Shown here piece by piece: positions 1 through 12,489 of a stretch of DNA of 64,000 nucleotides. Made by a program: the position numbers and the translations under genes. Numbering within the stretch: the stretch's first letter is position 1; each line of letters begins with the position of its first letter. The notes below the pieces were generated by a model. It was not told the origin of the DNA. It made no database searches and saw only the letters and a list, made by a program, of their open reading frames with translations. The DNA lies in contig CM073554.1 of NCBI GenBank assembly GCA_037074615.1, forward strand, positions 18,984,501 through 19,048,500, written 5' to 3'. This stretch comes from Leucaena leucocephala. Taxonomy: Eukaryota; Streptophyta; Magnoliopsida; Fabales; Fabaceae.

Positions 1-3000
1 TATATTAGACTTGAGAATTTTACAATATGTAACTTTCAAAACTGTGCTCGGTAGGGAACAAGCAAAAGTGAGTCATGTTCCTCGTATTCGAAGTATTCCA
101 AATAATATACATATGCATACACATAAACGCATATCAGGTAATGTCTCAATCAAAAGCAAATAAAGAGTAAAAAATGACCTGGAACCAAGTACAACAATCC
201 CTGCAATGCTCCCGGCATCATCAAGGGTTGTCCTCCACTTAGAAACTTGATCTTCTGGTGGCGAAACTCTTTTTATAAGATCATTAAATGCTTCTCCAAA
301 AGTAGAAGTTTGATGACGAATTTCCGAAGGATCCACGTCATAAAACACAGGTATAACCACCTGATCATTTGATTTATAAAGCTCCATGATTAATGACAAT
401 TCCTCTAAACACCATTTAGATCCAGCGTATTCCCTAGAGAAGATGATGATTGAGATTTTTGAACTTCCAATTGCCCGCAATAATTTCATTTTGATATGAT
501 TTCCTCTCGGAAGCTCAATGTCATCTTTGAAAACAGTAATGCCGGCATTACATAGAGCCGAATAGAGATGTGACGTAAATGTTGCTCGAGTATCTTCACC
601 TCTAAAACTTAAAAATACTTCATACCAATGACCTGAATGTTATATTTCATAAATACATAATATCAAATAAGTTGAATTCCTATTTAATTAATACAATTAA
701 AATATTATTAAGGTATAAACATTTTTATAATATATGATTATAAAATGTCAGAAAGATTATGGATAATAATATTAATTGTCATTGTTACATGCATATCTGA
801 TAATACATGAAGCACATAATACATATCCTCACAAAACCATAACCTACCTCGATTTCGAAGCTCGTTTTGTGAACCCAATTGGCGTATAATTTGTCTTCCC
901 ATGAGCTGGAACAAATTATGCATTCTGAGTTTGTTGTTGTCGTCAATGGTTAAAAGGCTTCGATCCACTAGCACTGTTATCCCAGTGCGAGCATTACATC
1001 CACGGCCATCCAACTTTTGTATTACATCATTCATGTCCTCGCCAATATAAAATAAAACCATATTTAGAAACATCTCTTTTTGGTCATCACCTAAAGAGTC
1101 AAAGCTAAGCTTTAGTTTGTAGTATATTTTACTAGGGAGAATTGTGCTTAGTTTGATCATTGCCGACTCCCATTCTTCCAATGGCCGCCCAGCCAAAAGA
1201 GAGCCCAAGAATGTAAGAGCTAGTGGGAGTCCCTCAGAATAAGCAACCACTCTTCTGCAAAGTTGGATGAATTCTGCCTCAGGACTCTCTTGTTTGAATG
1301 TTGTTCTACTGAAAAGTTGAAGAGACTCATGATGGCTCAAAAGTTTCATGGTATATACATCATCCACTTGAAAGGCCTTAAGAAGATTTAAATCTCTTGT
1401 TGTAATGATTATTCTACTCCCTTCACCATAACTATTTCCACATAAAGCATGTAGTTGCTGCAAGTCATTCACATCATCAAGCACATGAAGTACCTTAGCT
1501 TTGTAAGCTCTTTTCTGGAGTTGTGCTGCTTCAACCTCATCTACTATTATACCTGTTGATGGTATTGTTGATCCATCAACACTAACCACTGTTCCTTCTT
1601 GGAAATTTGAAAGAATTTCTTTTAGTAAATAATCTTTGCCTTTTCTATCCCAAGTATCCCTGACATTTGAGAGAAAACATGTACTCTGGAATTCGTAATG
1701 AATGTGGTCAAAAATGTGTGTGGCAAGAGTTGTTTTGCCGATACCCGCCATTCCCCATATCCCAATTGAGACTACATCTTTTGAATGGTGCTTTTGAAGC
1801 ATTCTAATCACTTCTTCCATTTGTGAACTCACTCTTTTCCTGTTCAATATTTGACGAACACGCCTGACAATTTTGTGAATATGCTGATCATCACTTTCAT
1901 AACTGTGAATTGTAAAGAAATTAATTAAGCATCACTACGAATAAAGCGCAATAATTGTATCAAGAGCAACACAGTACATATATTTCGATCAATAAATTAA
2001 ACACGATAGCGTTATTAATTTTATCATCTTGACACCTTCATATATAGAATTAAAATAATATAAGCCAATTCACAAAACCATAAATCCATGTTACATAGCC
2101 TGAATCAAAGGGAGTTATATATGCTTGTCCTGTATCCTAAAGGTGTTACCTGTTTGTTAGCAGTTTCAGTGACGACAAACACGACATAAATAAGTCACAT
2201 TGTGATTATAGACTATGTGCTTAGTTGATTGCTATATAAGTTTTGACTTAAAAACGTTATAGGTAAAAAAACAATAGCAAATTTATGACTTATAGCCTAA
2301 GAGCCACGCTTTATATAACAGTGATAACATAATATTTATTATAATTACAGTTATTGTTAATATTAATATTTATAATTATTATTGTTATTATTATTATTAT
2401 TATTATTATTCAACTATTAACCTTTCAGTTCCTAGTAAGCGAACTTTCCTCCCAACACATAAATTTTTATAAATCAACGTTACAGTTATCTTCATAACTT
2501 TTTTTTTTTGCCAACATCATAACTAATTGTTATAGATTGCGACAAGAAATTGTGCTCTCTTTCTCTCTCTCACACACACAAACTAGCAAAATTGAAAATA
2601 AATAAAACGCTAAACGAAAAGAAAAATAAATTACCTAGACTGGAAATTAGGCATAACAAACCCAGGAATGCTTGCAGCTTCAATGTAAGCTGTCCTCCAC
2701 CTTGACAATTGACTTTGAGTGGGTGAAATTCTCTGTATAAGACCTCGTAATGCTTCTATAATACTAGATTTTTTATTTTGAACATCAGACTGATCCTCAT
2801 CATATAGTATGGGAATAACTACTTGATCATATGCTCTGCGAAACTCCATGATCTGTGTGAGTTCCTCGAGGCACCTTCTGGAACTTGCATAGTACTTAGA
2901 GAAGATGATGATTAAAACTCTAGAACCTTCAATAATGCTTTGCAATAGTTCAATTGAGATCTCATCTTTGAGAACTGAAATTCCAGCTACCCTTAGACAT

Positions 3001-3720
3001 AACCAGAGACGGTAAGCGAAAGATTCTTGAGTGTATTCACCTCTGCTGTAACTCAACAACACTGCATATTTATTGCCTACACTTTACACAAACACAAAAG
3101 GATATGTACAGGTTAATATTTATTGCAAATGACCATAAAAATTGTAAATATATTCAACAACCAAAACTTAGTTCATTGGCCCTCTTTCCCTAAAAATAAT
3201 TATTAGAGAAATGTTAATCATAGAATTTAAACTGGGTGGTTTAAATGGAGAAAAACTACTGGAGTTATTTGCGATAGAAAAGTACATAATAAAATAAAAA
3301 AAAAGTTTTATTGCAATACTATAAGATCAGCAATATTGTATGACAATGAATGTTAGGCTCTAAAGGGACAACTAGAGTATAAATTTAGGGTAGCTGAAAT
3401 GATAATATTGAGATAGATACGTAAGCACACAAAAAAAATATAAAATTTGTAATGAGCACATATGGGGAAGAGTTAGAGTGACATCTATTAAGAAAAAAGT
3501 AGTAGAGAATTGTATGAAGTGATTTGAACATATATGAAGAAAGCTGTAAGTGAGAAAGGTAAATCAAAGAAAAATAAAAATTTTAGCCCTCTTTAGCCAA
3601 ATACTGTCTTTTTCCTTTCATCGGCAAATCGTCTGTGCGTTTTGACTGAATTCTGGAAAAAGGAATCCCATATATGTCCCAGTGGCTCTATAACGGACCA
3701 GCAATGCGTCCTTTTTTTGA

Positions 3721-3762
<42 letters not shown>

Positions 3763-4590
3763 TAGTTTTACTTTGGTTAATCTATTGTTGATTTTTATAG
3801 TTTAATTTAATTTTAATTGTAATCCCTATAATTTTATTTGAATTTGGTCTGAGTTAAATAGTATTAACTTTTAGTTAACACAAATATAAGAATTAAAATT
3901 AAAATTTATTAAAAGTACAAAGATCAAATAAGTTTTAGTTTTAGTCTTTGGACTTTTAATAAGTTTTTGTTTTGCTTCCTATATTTAGTGATATTATAAA
4001 ATTATAGGAACTAAAATTTATAATATAAAATTATAAGGCCCAAAATTAAAATTTGATCAAGGAAGAATAATGATATTAATGTAAGTTTGAAAAGTAATTT
4101 TGTAATATAAAAAATCATAAGATAGTATATTTTTTATAATTATTTAAAATTTAAAAAAAATCAAGAGCTTTTCAATTTAATAACAAAATCTAATTTTGCA
4201 GTCGGAGGTAGCAGGAAGCCTCGATTTTGGCTTCCAAATGGGTTTTAAATTCCATGTTGGAATATGAATAGGAGAAAATAAGACTCGAGGGGGATTTTAA
4301 GTTTTAATACCAAGGATTGAATTATTATATCTGAAGGCAATAAAATTCTTGTAATTTCAAATAAAGACAAAGGTTAATTCTTGGAGGGAATGAGTTTCTT
4401 TTGTATTGATCAAAATATCCCTCTTTGGTTTCTTTTTTAATAATACACATCTACTATTTTCTGAGTATGGGATATAAAATATCTTCCCACTGAAAATGAA
4501 AGGATATTGTCGAGGAAAATAAAAGAAAGAAAGTGAAAGGATTAATGGTTAATTACCCTGGTGGCTCAAAGGCTTATTCACCAGATCCAT
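1..4590 (-). CDS. TNTNL disease-resistance gene, copy C (partial, runs off left edge)
   Basis: Intracellular NLR immune receptor of the TIR-NBS-TIR-NBS-LRR type; only the first four exons are in the window. Exon 1 is 4557-4590 (11 codons plus 1 base), exon 2 2635-3076 (TIR1), exon 3 848-1902 (NB-ARC 1), exon 4 179-632 (TIR2). All junctions are GT/AG and the phases (1, 2, 1, 2) agree, so the reading frame is open throughout; NB2 and LRR should lie beyond position 1. NB1 shows P-loop GMAGIGKTT, kinase-2 VLHVLDDVND, GLPLAL and MHNL in place of MHDL. TIR2 has FLSFRGEDTR, SHLY and LPRGN; TIR1 has none of these but keeps CLEEL. Compared with copy A, about nine residues containing the LVGV linker are missing just before the NB1 P-loop region. 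Exons 2 to 4 are certain; exon 1 is inferred from phase and from similarity to copies A and B. Confidence 0.85.
3077..4556 (-). other. intron 1 of copy C
   Basis: AT-rich sequence between the short first exon and the TIR1 exon. It holds a pure AT microsatellite at 3726-3759. The corresponding intron of copy A (33306-34793) shares stretches such as the block around 3600-3720 and the block around 4200-4450. I see no coding signal in it. Confidence 0.6.
3726..3759. repeat. AT microsatellite
   Basis: Pure (AT)n run in intron 1 of copy C. Confidence 0.9.
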
Positions 4591-7200
4591 GGAATCCTCA
4601 AAGATACTGGTCTTTTAGAACGATCAACGTTTCTTTCTGAAGAAGAAGAATAATCCATTAAAAGTGGAGCAACTAGAATCATCTTCAATCAAAGGAGTAG
4701 AAGGAGCGGAAAGTTACCTGTGAATTGCTGAGAAGAGAGAGAGAGAGATTTATGAGGCTTTTGCTGCTTCTGCAGGATAATGAAATGAAACAAAGGGTTA
4801 CTGAATGAGTAACAACCATTTAAGAAATAATAATAATAATAATAATAACAACAGCAATAACAATAACAACAAAAACTGGGTTTCGGAATCACTGAGTCTT
4901 ATGACAGAGAAAACGAGAGCAACAAGCCAACAACTCATCTGGTCATCGGAAGTCTTCCACAAAAGAGTGAAAACAAAGGCTATATGGCAACTATTACGAA
5001 AATTAATTAAGATAAAGTATAAGTGGGGCAATGCTAATTATATTGTTTTTATATAATCAATTAAATAAAATACGTTAGTTTAAATCCATGAATTAAGCCA
5101 ATTATCGATCGGTCTGAATTGGAGCCGAATAACATACAAACACATGCCCCATGAATTCAAATATTTTACAAGGAAAAAGTAAATTAAAATGTTGAGCTTG
5201 AAATATCAGCATAACTAATGAAATAAAAATCAAATTATTAATACATTTGTTATGGGGTTCATGATTTGAACCTATCACCGAAATAATTACGTATGTCGAG
5301 TCATCCAAGATCACAGGAATATTAAAAAAAAAACAGATCACTTTAACAAAGTAAATTTTCCAAGTGTCTAAAAAGTCTCAACGTTTGGAACACAAGAAAG
5401 TGGAGATAAGTTATTTAAGTAAAAGTGATTTTATTTTTGTTTCTTTAATTTTAATCACATTCATCCAATCCTTTTTGAATGTGTGAGAGGATATTGTTCG
5501 ACATTATTGGCTTGATTCTATTTAAATTATTAAGGAAAATGAAAATAGAATGAAACCAAAACTTGTCGCCCCCATGAATTATCAAGAATTCTTGTTTTGC
5601 CAATCTATCAAGGATTAAAACTCCAAAAGATTCTTTAATTAAATAATTATAAAAAAGATACCCATATGCCCCTATCCTATATTAAATAGTCTAATTATTA
5701 TGTATTTCTAGCCCAAAAAATATATATATGAAAATATAAATTTATAAGTTGAAAAATTTAAATTTATTCCACACAAATTTGATTTAGACGATGCAAGATG
5801 ATAACCTAATCCAACTCCCTAGGTCCCAAAGTAAAAGAACAAAATAACTTCCCACTGAAAGTGAAAGGATTCTCCGCAAAAAAATAAAAATGAAAGTGAA
5901 AGGATGGTTACCCCGCTGGCTCAGAGGTTGATTCATCAGAGCCATGGAATGTTTCGTATGTATCGGCGTCAAAGATATTGATTTGAAACGATGAATCGTT
6001 TCTTTATCAAGAATAAAGAAGAAGAATCCGTTAAAAGTGGAGCAAACTAGCGTCATCACCAATCAAACCGAAAAAACAAAAAAGGTGAAAGTCACCTGTG
6101 ACTTGCTGGTTCAGCGAGAGACAGAAGACGAATCAGTGAGAAAGATGATAGAGAGAGAGAGAGAGATTTATGAGGCTTTTGCTGCTTCTGCAGGGGAGTG
6201 AATGGAGAAAGAGTTAAATGAATGAAACAAAGGGATCCAGAAAGCGACTTACGGGGACGAAGAAACGTGGAGACTTCACTTGTCATGTCAGCCAATTGAC
6301 TTGCTTCCGTTAAAAGAATTATTAACAAGCATTCAAATATCAAACTAAAATTACTCTCTCTCTCTCTCTCTCTCAATCAATCAATCACCGGATTCTGTGA
6401 TGGACACATCCGGTCTACGCCAGTCTTCCTCAAAAAATTAAAAAAAAAACAAAAAAAAGAGAGATAATATTATTATTAAGAAAATAAATTAAGATGTGAA
6501 GTCATGCTATTGTCAGCACCTGGACTTTTGCTCAAGTTGCACATACATAGGGAGTTTTGACAAAATTTGAGAGTGCTTGTGGAAAAAAAAATTTAAATAA
6601 CTTTTAAACAAAATTTTTAGATAAAAATTTATAAAAAAATAATTTTAAATAAATAAATTTATAAAATTATTTTTAGAAGGATTTTTATTCTTAAAATATT
6701 ATTAAAAATAGTATAATTTTATTAAAAATAGAAGATATAAAAGAAGATAGAAAAAAATAAGGAGATAGGGTATGAAAAAAAGTATATGTAAAATAGTAAT
6801 TAAATAGTTCATAAATTTTTTTATTATTTTATAAGATATTTTTAGTAGTTTATACAAATTTTAATTTTAAATTATAGTTTAATCTTTAAATAAATATGAT
6901 TGATTCTTTTTTAAATTTTTTCTAAGTAAATCCAAATAGGCACATCAGCAACTAAACCAAATACGTTGTCTAAATCTATTAATTCAGCCAAATTCGGTCT
7001 GAATTGGATCCAAATAACATGCATATAGATGCTCCATGAATTCAAATTTTTACAAGGGCAAAAGGAAAATAAAAAATTGAAGTAGAAATTAAAGGTTAGA
7101 TTTATCAACATAACTAATGAATTCAAATTATTAATATATTTATTCTAGGGTTTATGATTTGAACCTATCACCCAAATAAGCATCTCGAGTTGAAGAAGAT
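4591..7200 (-). promoter_or_regulatory. duplicated 5' regions and alternative first exon of TNTNL copy C
   Basis: Two diverged tandem copies of the same upstream segment lie here, roughly 4549-5330 and 5905-7190. Each contains a first-exon cassette with a phase-1 donor: the one used in the copy C model at 4557-4590, and a second at 5912-5945 that starts ATG, encodes MALMNQPLSQR and ends before GTAACC. Shared landmarks are a CT or GA tract, a block around 5101-5280 that matches 6981-7180, and related sequence upstream of copies A (37010-37140) and B (21640-21890). Either could be the real promoter and first exon; splicing from the second to the TIR1 exon would keep frame. Microsatellites (AAT at 4826-4848, CT at 6355-6374) lie inside. 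Confidence 0.55.
6570..6945 (+). mobile_element. MITE-like AT-rich element, copy 1
   Basis: Non-coding block that matches 37310-37870 in the same orientation and 7738-8172 in reverse. The three share a purine-rich core (agaagataga..., gagagagtataag in the 37-kb copy), then a segment ending in ttttaattttaaattatagttt, and similar AT-rich ends. The lack of coding capacity, small size and several dispersed copies suggest a miniature inverted-repeat element. Terminal repeats and target duplications could not be fixed by eye. Confidence 0.4.
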
Positions 7201-7737
7201 AAGAGGAATATTGAAAAAGGTTTAATTTACCTCAAATTTCTAGGATGAGATTAATTAACAAGAGATATTAGTATTTGATTCATTTGCGTGTACACAATTA
7301 TCTTAACTGTAAAAAATTCTCCCAATATTAATTTGTATATCTTTTTTTCCAAAAAAGTTGACTTCGCTTTGTTTTCTCCTATTTACATTGAGGGTTCATT
7401 ATTTGTCTACCAGTAAAGCCAAATCTGAGTTCATACCTTCGTCGACAGCAGCAATCATGTCTTCCTTAGCTTCTTCATCCTCCAAATCCAAATTGACTTC
7501 CTATGACCACGTCTTCGTAACTTTCATTGCAACCAAAAATTTCGACGAATATCAAGTGAAAAAGTTAAGTGACAGTGCGCCTCTTTAACTTTTTGGTTGG
7601 CATGCATTAAAAACGTTGGTCCAACAAACTATTTTGTGAATCTTTCTCGGAAAGTGATTGCTTTATGTAAAGGGCTACCGTTGATTCTTGAAGTTATAGG
7701 CTCTCTTTTGCATAATAAGACGGATGGCTTCCAAATA

Positions 7738-8172
7738 AAATTTAAATTTTAAAAAATTTTAAAATAAATAATTATATTTGTTAAAATGGGTTTTTAAACT
7801 AAATTATGATTTAAAACTAAAGTTTTAGATAAATTGGTCCGAGTAACTTATAGAACAGTAAAAGAGCTTATGAACTAACTAATTACTATATTACCCATAC
7901 TTTTTCTTACACTCTCTCTTACTTTTTCTTATATCCTCTCTATTTTCTTTTCTCACACCCTCTCTCTTCTTATATTTTATCTCTCCTCATTTAATACTCA
8001 TCATTTTTCGTAATTTACTAATAATTAAAATATTTCTGGAAATAACTATCAAAACACTCATTTATTCAAGACTACTTTTTTTTTCATAAACTCTTCTCTA
8101 AAAATTATTTTTTATAAGCTGTCCAAATTTTTTTTTATAAGCTTATTTCTAAAATCCTATTTAAATAAGTCC
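7738..8172 (-). mobile_element. MITE-like element inside pseudogene E
   Basis: AT-rich insertion between the NB-ARC GLPLIL fragment and the ARC2 fragment of pseudogene E. It resembles the reverse complement of 37310-37870 and 6570-6945, for example a tract of acactctctcttac repeated with variations around 7909-7980. It carries no ORF. Boundaries are approximate because the host sequence is itself degraded. Confidence 0.4.
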
Positions 8173-8905
8173 TAAATCAGAGGGAGAAAAAGTATTGAAT
8201 ATATTACAAAACATTCCAAGTGGCCAAATACAACATAAGCTTAAAATAAGTCTTGACTTTTTAGCTGATTCAGAAAAGAAATTATTTTGTGATATAGCAT
8301 GCTTTCATGTGGGCCGGAGTAAACGTTATGCTACATTTTATTTGAAATGGTCAAATTCCGAAGTTCGTTGTTAAACTCCTTAATTTTGTTTGTAACATGG
8401 GTAGATTCATGATTAAGCTACTTTTATATACTTACCTCCCTCTAATTAATGATCAAAGGAAAATTAAATAGACCTAGAGAAAACTAGCTCACACAAATGC
8501 ACTGAGCTTTTCATTTTTGGATTTTCTTAGTGGATATTGTAAAAAAAATGTGGGGCCATGAAATTAGTGAAAACATATTCAAGCATTCAGACTAGACTAT
8601 AGTTGGTTAATAATTATCCAGAATATATGAAAGTAAAAAGATATCCTAATATACGTTTCATAGAAAAAAGATCCTTGTATACTATACATGTGTAGCTCGA
8701 GAATACCAAAAGGAATAAATGAAAATAGAAGAGGATATGACGCAAAGTATGAGTAGAGAGGTTCATTACTTAAAGTATACAAGTCTACAATAAGAATGTG
8801 AAGCTAGTTTATATAAAAAAAGACAAGGTAAAGTGCATGTAAGGGTTGAGGATCACTCAAAGCCGCCCAATGTAACAAAAGATATTGTATTTATGTGAAC
8901 GCTAG

Positions 8906-8977
8906 GTGAATGCTGAATGCTGAATGCTGAATGCTGAATGCTGAATGCTGAATGCGGAATGCGGAATGCGGAATGCT
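8906..8977. repeat. 7-bp tandem repeat (TGAATGC / GGAATGC)
   Basis: About ten head-to-tail copies of a heptamer, seven reading tgaatgc followed by three reading ggaatgc. The clean switch of one base between the two halves indicates that copies were added in two bursts. It lies in a non-coding gap of pseudogene E. Confidence 0.9.
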
Positions 8978-9699
8978 TAAAATCATGGCAGTTGGTAAAG
9001 GTTTTTCCCCCTATAGTTAGGTCATAATAGTTAAAATGATACTCCAGTTATCTTAAAAAGGAAATAATTCTATTCAATGATGGTAAACTGACAATACAAG
9101 GAAATACTGATGAAACTGGCAGCAAAAAAGGGTCCTTTTTCCAATGTGTTATTTATATTTCTTGTTTTGGATAACTCTGCATGTCTCATTTTGTTGCTAT
9201 AGTTTTGTACCCTGCATTTTAATGGTTCTAGGTAGAATTCTAATAATTAATATGCTAATTTCTTCTTGTTGCCAGAATTGAGGCTGAGTTACTTGACGAT
9301 GTGGTTAAAACTATCACAATGAGGCTAGACATAGTAAATACATGTTTGTTACCCACCATTCAGTGGGTTTGGAGTGTTGCGTGCAAGATATCATCCAATT
9401 TCTAAGTAGTGAATCAAATAAGATTATCGTAATAGGCATTTGGGGGACGGGAGGAATTGGGAAGACGAGGATGGCTAAAGCCATTTACAATGAAATGGGC
9501 CAAAGTTTTATGGGAAAGAGTTTCCTTGCAAATATTAGGAAAGTATGGAAGCAAGATAATGGTCAAGTTTATTTGCAAGAAACACTTCTTTCTAGTAAAA
9601 ACAAGAAAGATCAATCTCCCAAATGCAGGAATGGGAAAATCTCTAATCAAGGAAATTCTTTGTCAAAGAAGAGTGATATGTGAGAGTGGTGAATGGTTT

Positions 9700-12489
9700 T
9701 GTAATGAACCTAAAAAACAATAAGTTATAATATTAATTTATTAGATAATATATATATATATATATATATATATTCTTAGTAGATACATAAAAGAAATTGG
9801 ATGGCTAAATAGTTAGAGGCACTGCTGTAAAATTGGAGCTCCACTGTTTGCATCCCAACACATGTAAAAGTGATATTTTATCTTTTTTTAGACACATGAA
9901 ATTACAAAATTACCCCTCTATTTATTTAACTGTTGAGCAGTCCCTTCTTCCATTTGCATCCGACACCGTGAGCGAGAGAGTGAGACAGATCCACGAGGAA
10001 GCTTTTCGACACCAAGCTTACTGCTGCTGGGATGAGTGACTGACGCCATGCGTCTACCACATGACGACGTTGAGCAGTTGCTGTTGGAGCTGTCTTCCTT
10101 CCGGTAGCTTCCATCTTCAACCAAGAACCAGAGCAAGAGGGGGAGAAGCATCCGTGAATCACTGGAGGTGAAGGAGGGGGTATTCACCGACCGTTGTAGA
10201 GTCACGTCGCCAGTAGTTTTCAATCATCCTCGATGCCGTCGACTTGCAAGTTGTCGCCACTATCGCGCGCTGTCATTGCTGCAGTGATATTCCCTCCGTT
10301 GTTACTGTAGCAGTTCGACCTCTGATTCCCTTTCCAGTGCAGTTCACTGTGAATGAGTGGTAAGTGATGGATCTCTTCTTTTTCATGGTGGGTTCATGGC
10401 TGTGAGTTAGGTAATGCCGTGTATTTGCAGGTTTGGTTACTGTAGATGCTACAGTCTCTGAGCTTCTTCCATGTCGCTGTTCTGAGTGCTGTGAATTAGT
10501 GGTAAGTATGAACCACCTCTTTTCTATTGAATGCTTAGAGCTACGGTTGAATGACCAAATTACTTCTTTCCTCTGTTTACCGAACTGTGTGGAAATACTG
10601 CTGTTTAAAGAGGAAAAAGGAAGAAAAGAACAATGGACGTTGTGCGTTGTGAATGTTGCTGCTGTAGGTGTATGTATCTATGAGTATAGGCTGCTGTTTT
10701 GGTTGATACATGTCTATATATGGCGTTGTGGGTCATTGTCCAGAGAATGGCGCTATTGTTGTGATTTAGTTTTTAAAAAAATTGATATAAGAGGAAGGTT
10801 GCCGTGTTGTTGTGATGTGTGGGAGATATGCATATATGAGTATATGTGCCTAGATAGGAATTGCCTTCATGGGTTGCTGTTTTGGACAGTAACATTGTGA
10901 TGGAAAAGGGAGGCATAAGGAAATATGTATTTGTTTGGACTGCAATTATTTTTGTAAATAACTATATTACTTAAGAAAGCTTGCTATTTTGAAAGAAAAA
11001 TGGAGAAGATGATGAAGTAAAATTTTTAGGAAATTAGTGGGAACAATGTAGAGCAGAGTCGGGAGTTAGTTTGTGTTTATATGGTTGTAAAATTTGGAAC
11101 TTTTAAATTAAAGGTTGTGATTTCTGTACTTTAGCTAATGAAATATTTTATTTTTGAAAAATCTAGGGAATTAAAGAGAGAATATTATTCTGAAGCATGG
11201 AGCTGGAATAAGCTGTATTAGAATATTTAAGGTGAGTGAATAACATCTCCTTAAAATGATATTTTTACTAATGAATTGTTATTTGAAATGTTCTATTTAA
11301 AGTGTTAAATTTTAAGTATGATTTTCTAAAGACATGGTTATATGATTTGATAGTTTTGAATTATATTATTGGTGTTTCTTTTCACTTGGTTCATTATACG
11401 ATCATGCTTATGTATGAAAATGAATAAAGAAAGTTTTGAAAAAGACTTTGGTCAATGTTATACTGAATTGATTTTCTTGATAAAATACTTTTATGTGAAT
11501 TTTACTATGGGAATAATTATTCCATATGAAATGAAGAAAATCTTTGATAATTTGTTTTGATATTTATGCTGGGGTTTCATAATTATGAAGTATTTTTAGT
11601 AAATGGCAAATGGACCCCATGCATTCTAGAAAGATTTTTAGAAAGGATTGAATACATAACGCTGGTTACTAACAGTAGTACTGTTAGTCCTTAGTGCACT
11701 ATGGTTAAACCTGAGTTCGATGGATATTCGTAGGTCTTGTACTCACATCGGTTATTCTTGGGATTTATTCTCGCGCTTGTTCCTCGTAGGTCTTGTACTG
11801 CTCCTGTTATTCATGGGTCTCATACCTATGCTTGTTTCGTGGCCTCGTGCTACGCTTGGTTATTTACCCTTGTGGACTGTGTCTACACCTGTTTTCGTTC
11901 TGTTGAAATCCTACGGAAAAATGATTGTTTTAAATTAATTTCCTAAAATAAAATTTTTACAGAAATATTTGTATTTAATTATAAAATATTATTATTTGTA
12001 TTTAAACATGTTGAACTTGTTTATTTCTGCACTTTAAATTATATTTTTAGCACATTATTCACTAGTAGATTATTTTGGCTTCAGATAGTGCTATTGACCC
12101 TATTCCTCCAGCTGAGCAGTAAAGAGCATCATGTTCGATCTGAAGCATTGATTTTTGGTATATCTACTTTTGATATAATTATAATATATGAAATACATAT
12201 ATTATTTTGTTTGAAGCTTAGATGCTCCACCTAATCTATAGATAAGATTATGATTATTTTGAAAATATTTGTAGGTGATTTGAAACATTCACAGTTTTGT
12301 TGTAGGATTGTCAGAAGGTCAGTTATACAAAGACGATCCTGTCGAAATTCTTATAGATGACTTGCCTTTTTGATTAAAAGGTGATATATATTATGATTAT
12401 TGCTATAAACATTTTATTAAGATTTAAGGCTTAAAGAATATTAATTTATTCATATTTTGTGTCGGTCACCGCTCAAATTTCGGGTGACA
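9700..12489 (-). mobile_element. solo LTR (about 2.8 kb) inserted in pseudogene E
   Basis: The insertion is flanked by an exact 5-bp direct repeat GGTTT (9695-9699 and 12490-12494). Read on the minus strand it begins TGTCACCCGAAATTTGAG and ends in CA, the TG...CA ends of an LTR. Removing it rejoins the NB-ARC sequence around EWFG to the SRIIITTRD motif, which proves the insertion point. No gag-pol or second LTR is present, so I call it a solo LTR left by recombination. Length and the CCCGAAATTTGAG start suggest a long-LTR Ty3/gypsy (Tekay/Del-like) family; that assignment is inference. A GC-rich stretch at 9950-10400 lies towards its 3' end. A diverged copy is at 55351-58709. Confidence 0.85.

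Noticed and set aside
5250..5280. short tRNA-like string (gggttcatgatttgaacc)
   Set aside because: Repeated at about 7150 as part of the duplicated promoter segment; no acceptor stem or anticodon arm could be drawn.
10433..10900. 155-codon plus-strand ORF, Cys-rich
   Set aside because: It lies inside the solo LTR bounded by GGTTT duplications, has no family motif, and is not preserved in the related LTR at 55351-58709.
11720..11946. two overlapping hydrophobic ORFs
   Set aside because: Both are within the same solo LTR; they come from the GC-richer repeats (regions with cgtaggtcttgtact) and have no conserved counterpart.
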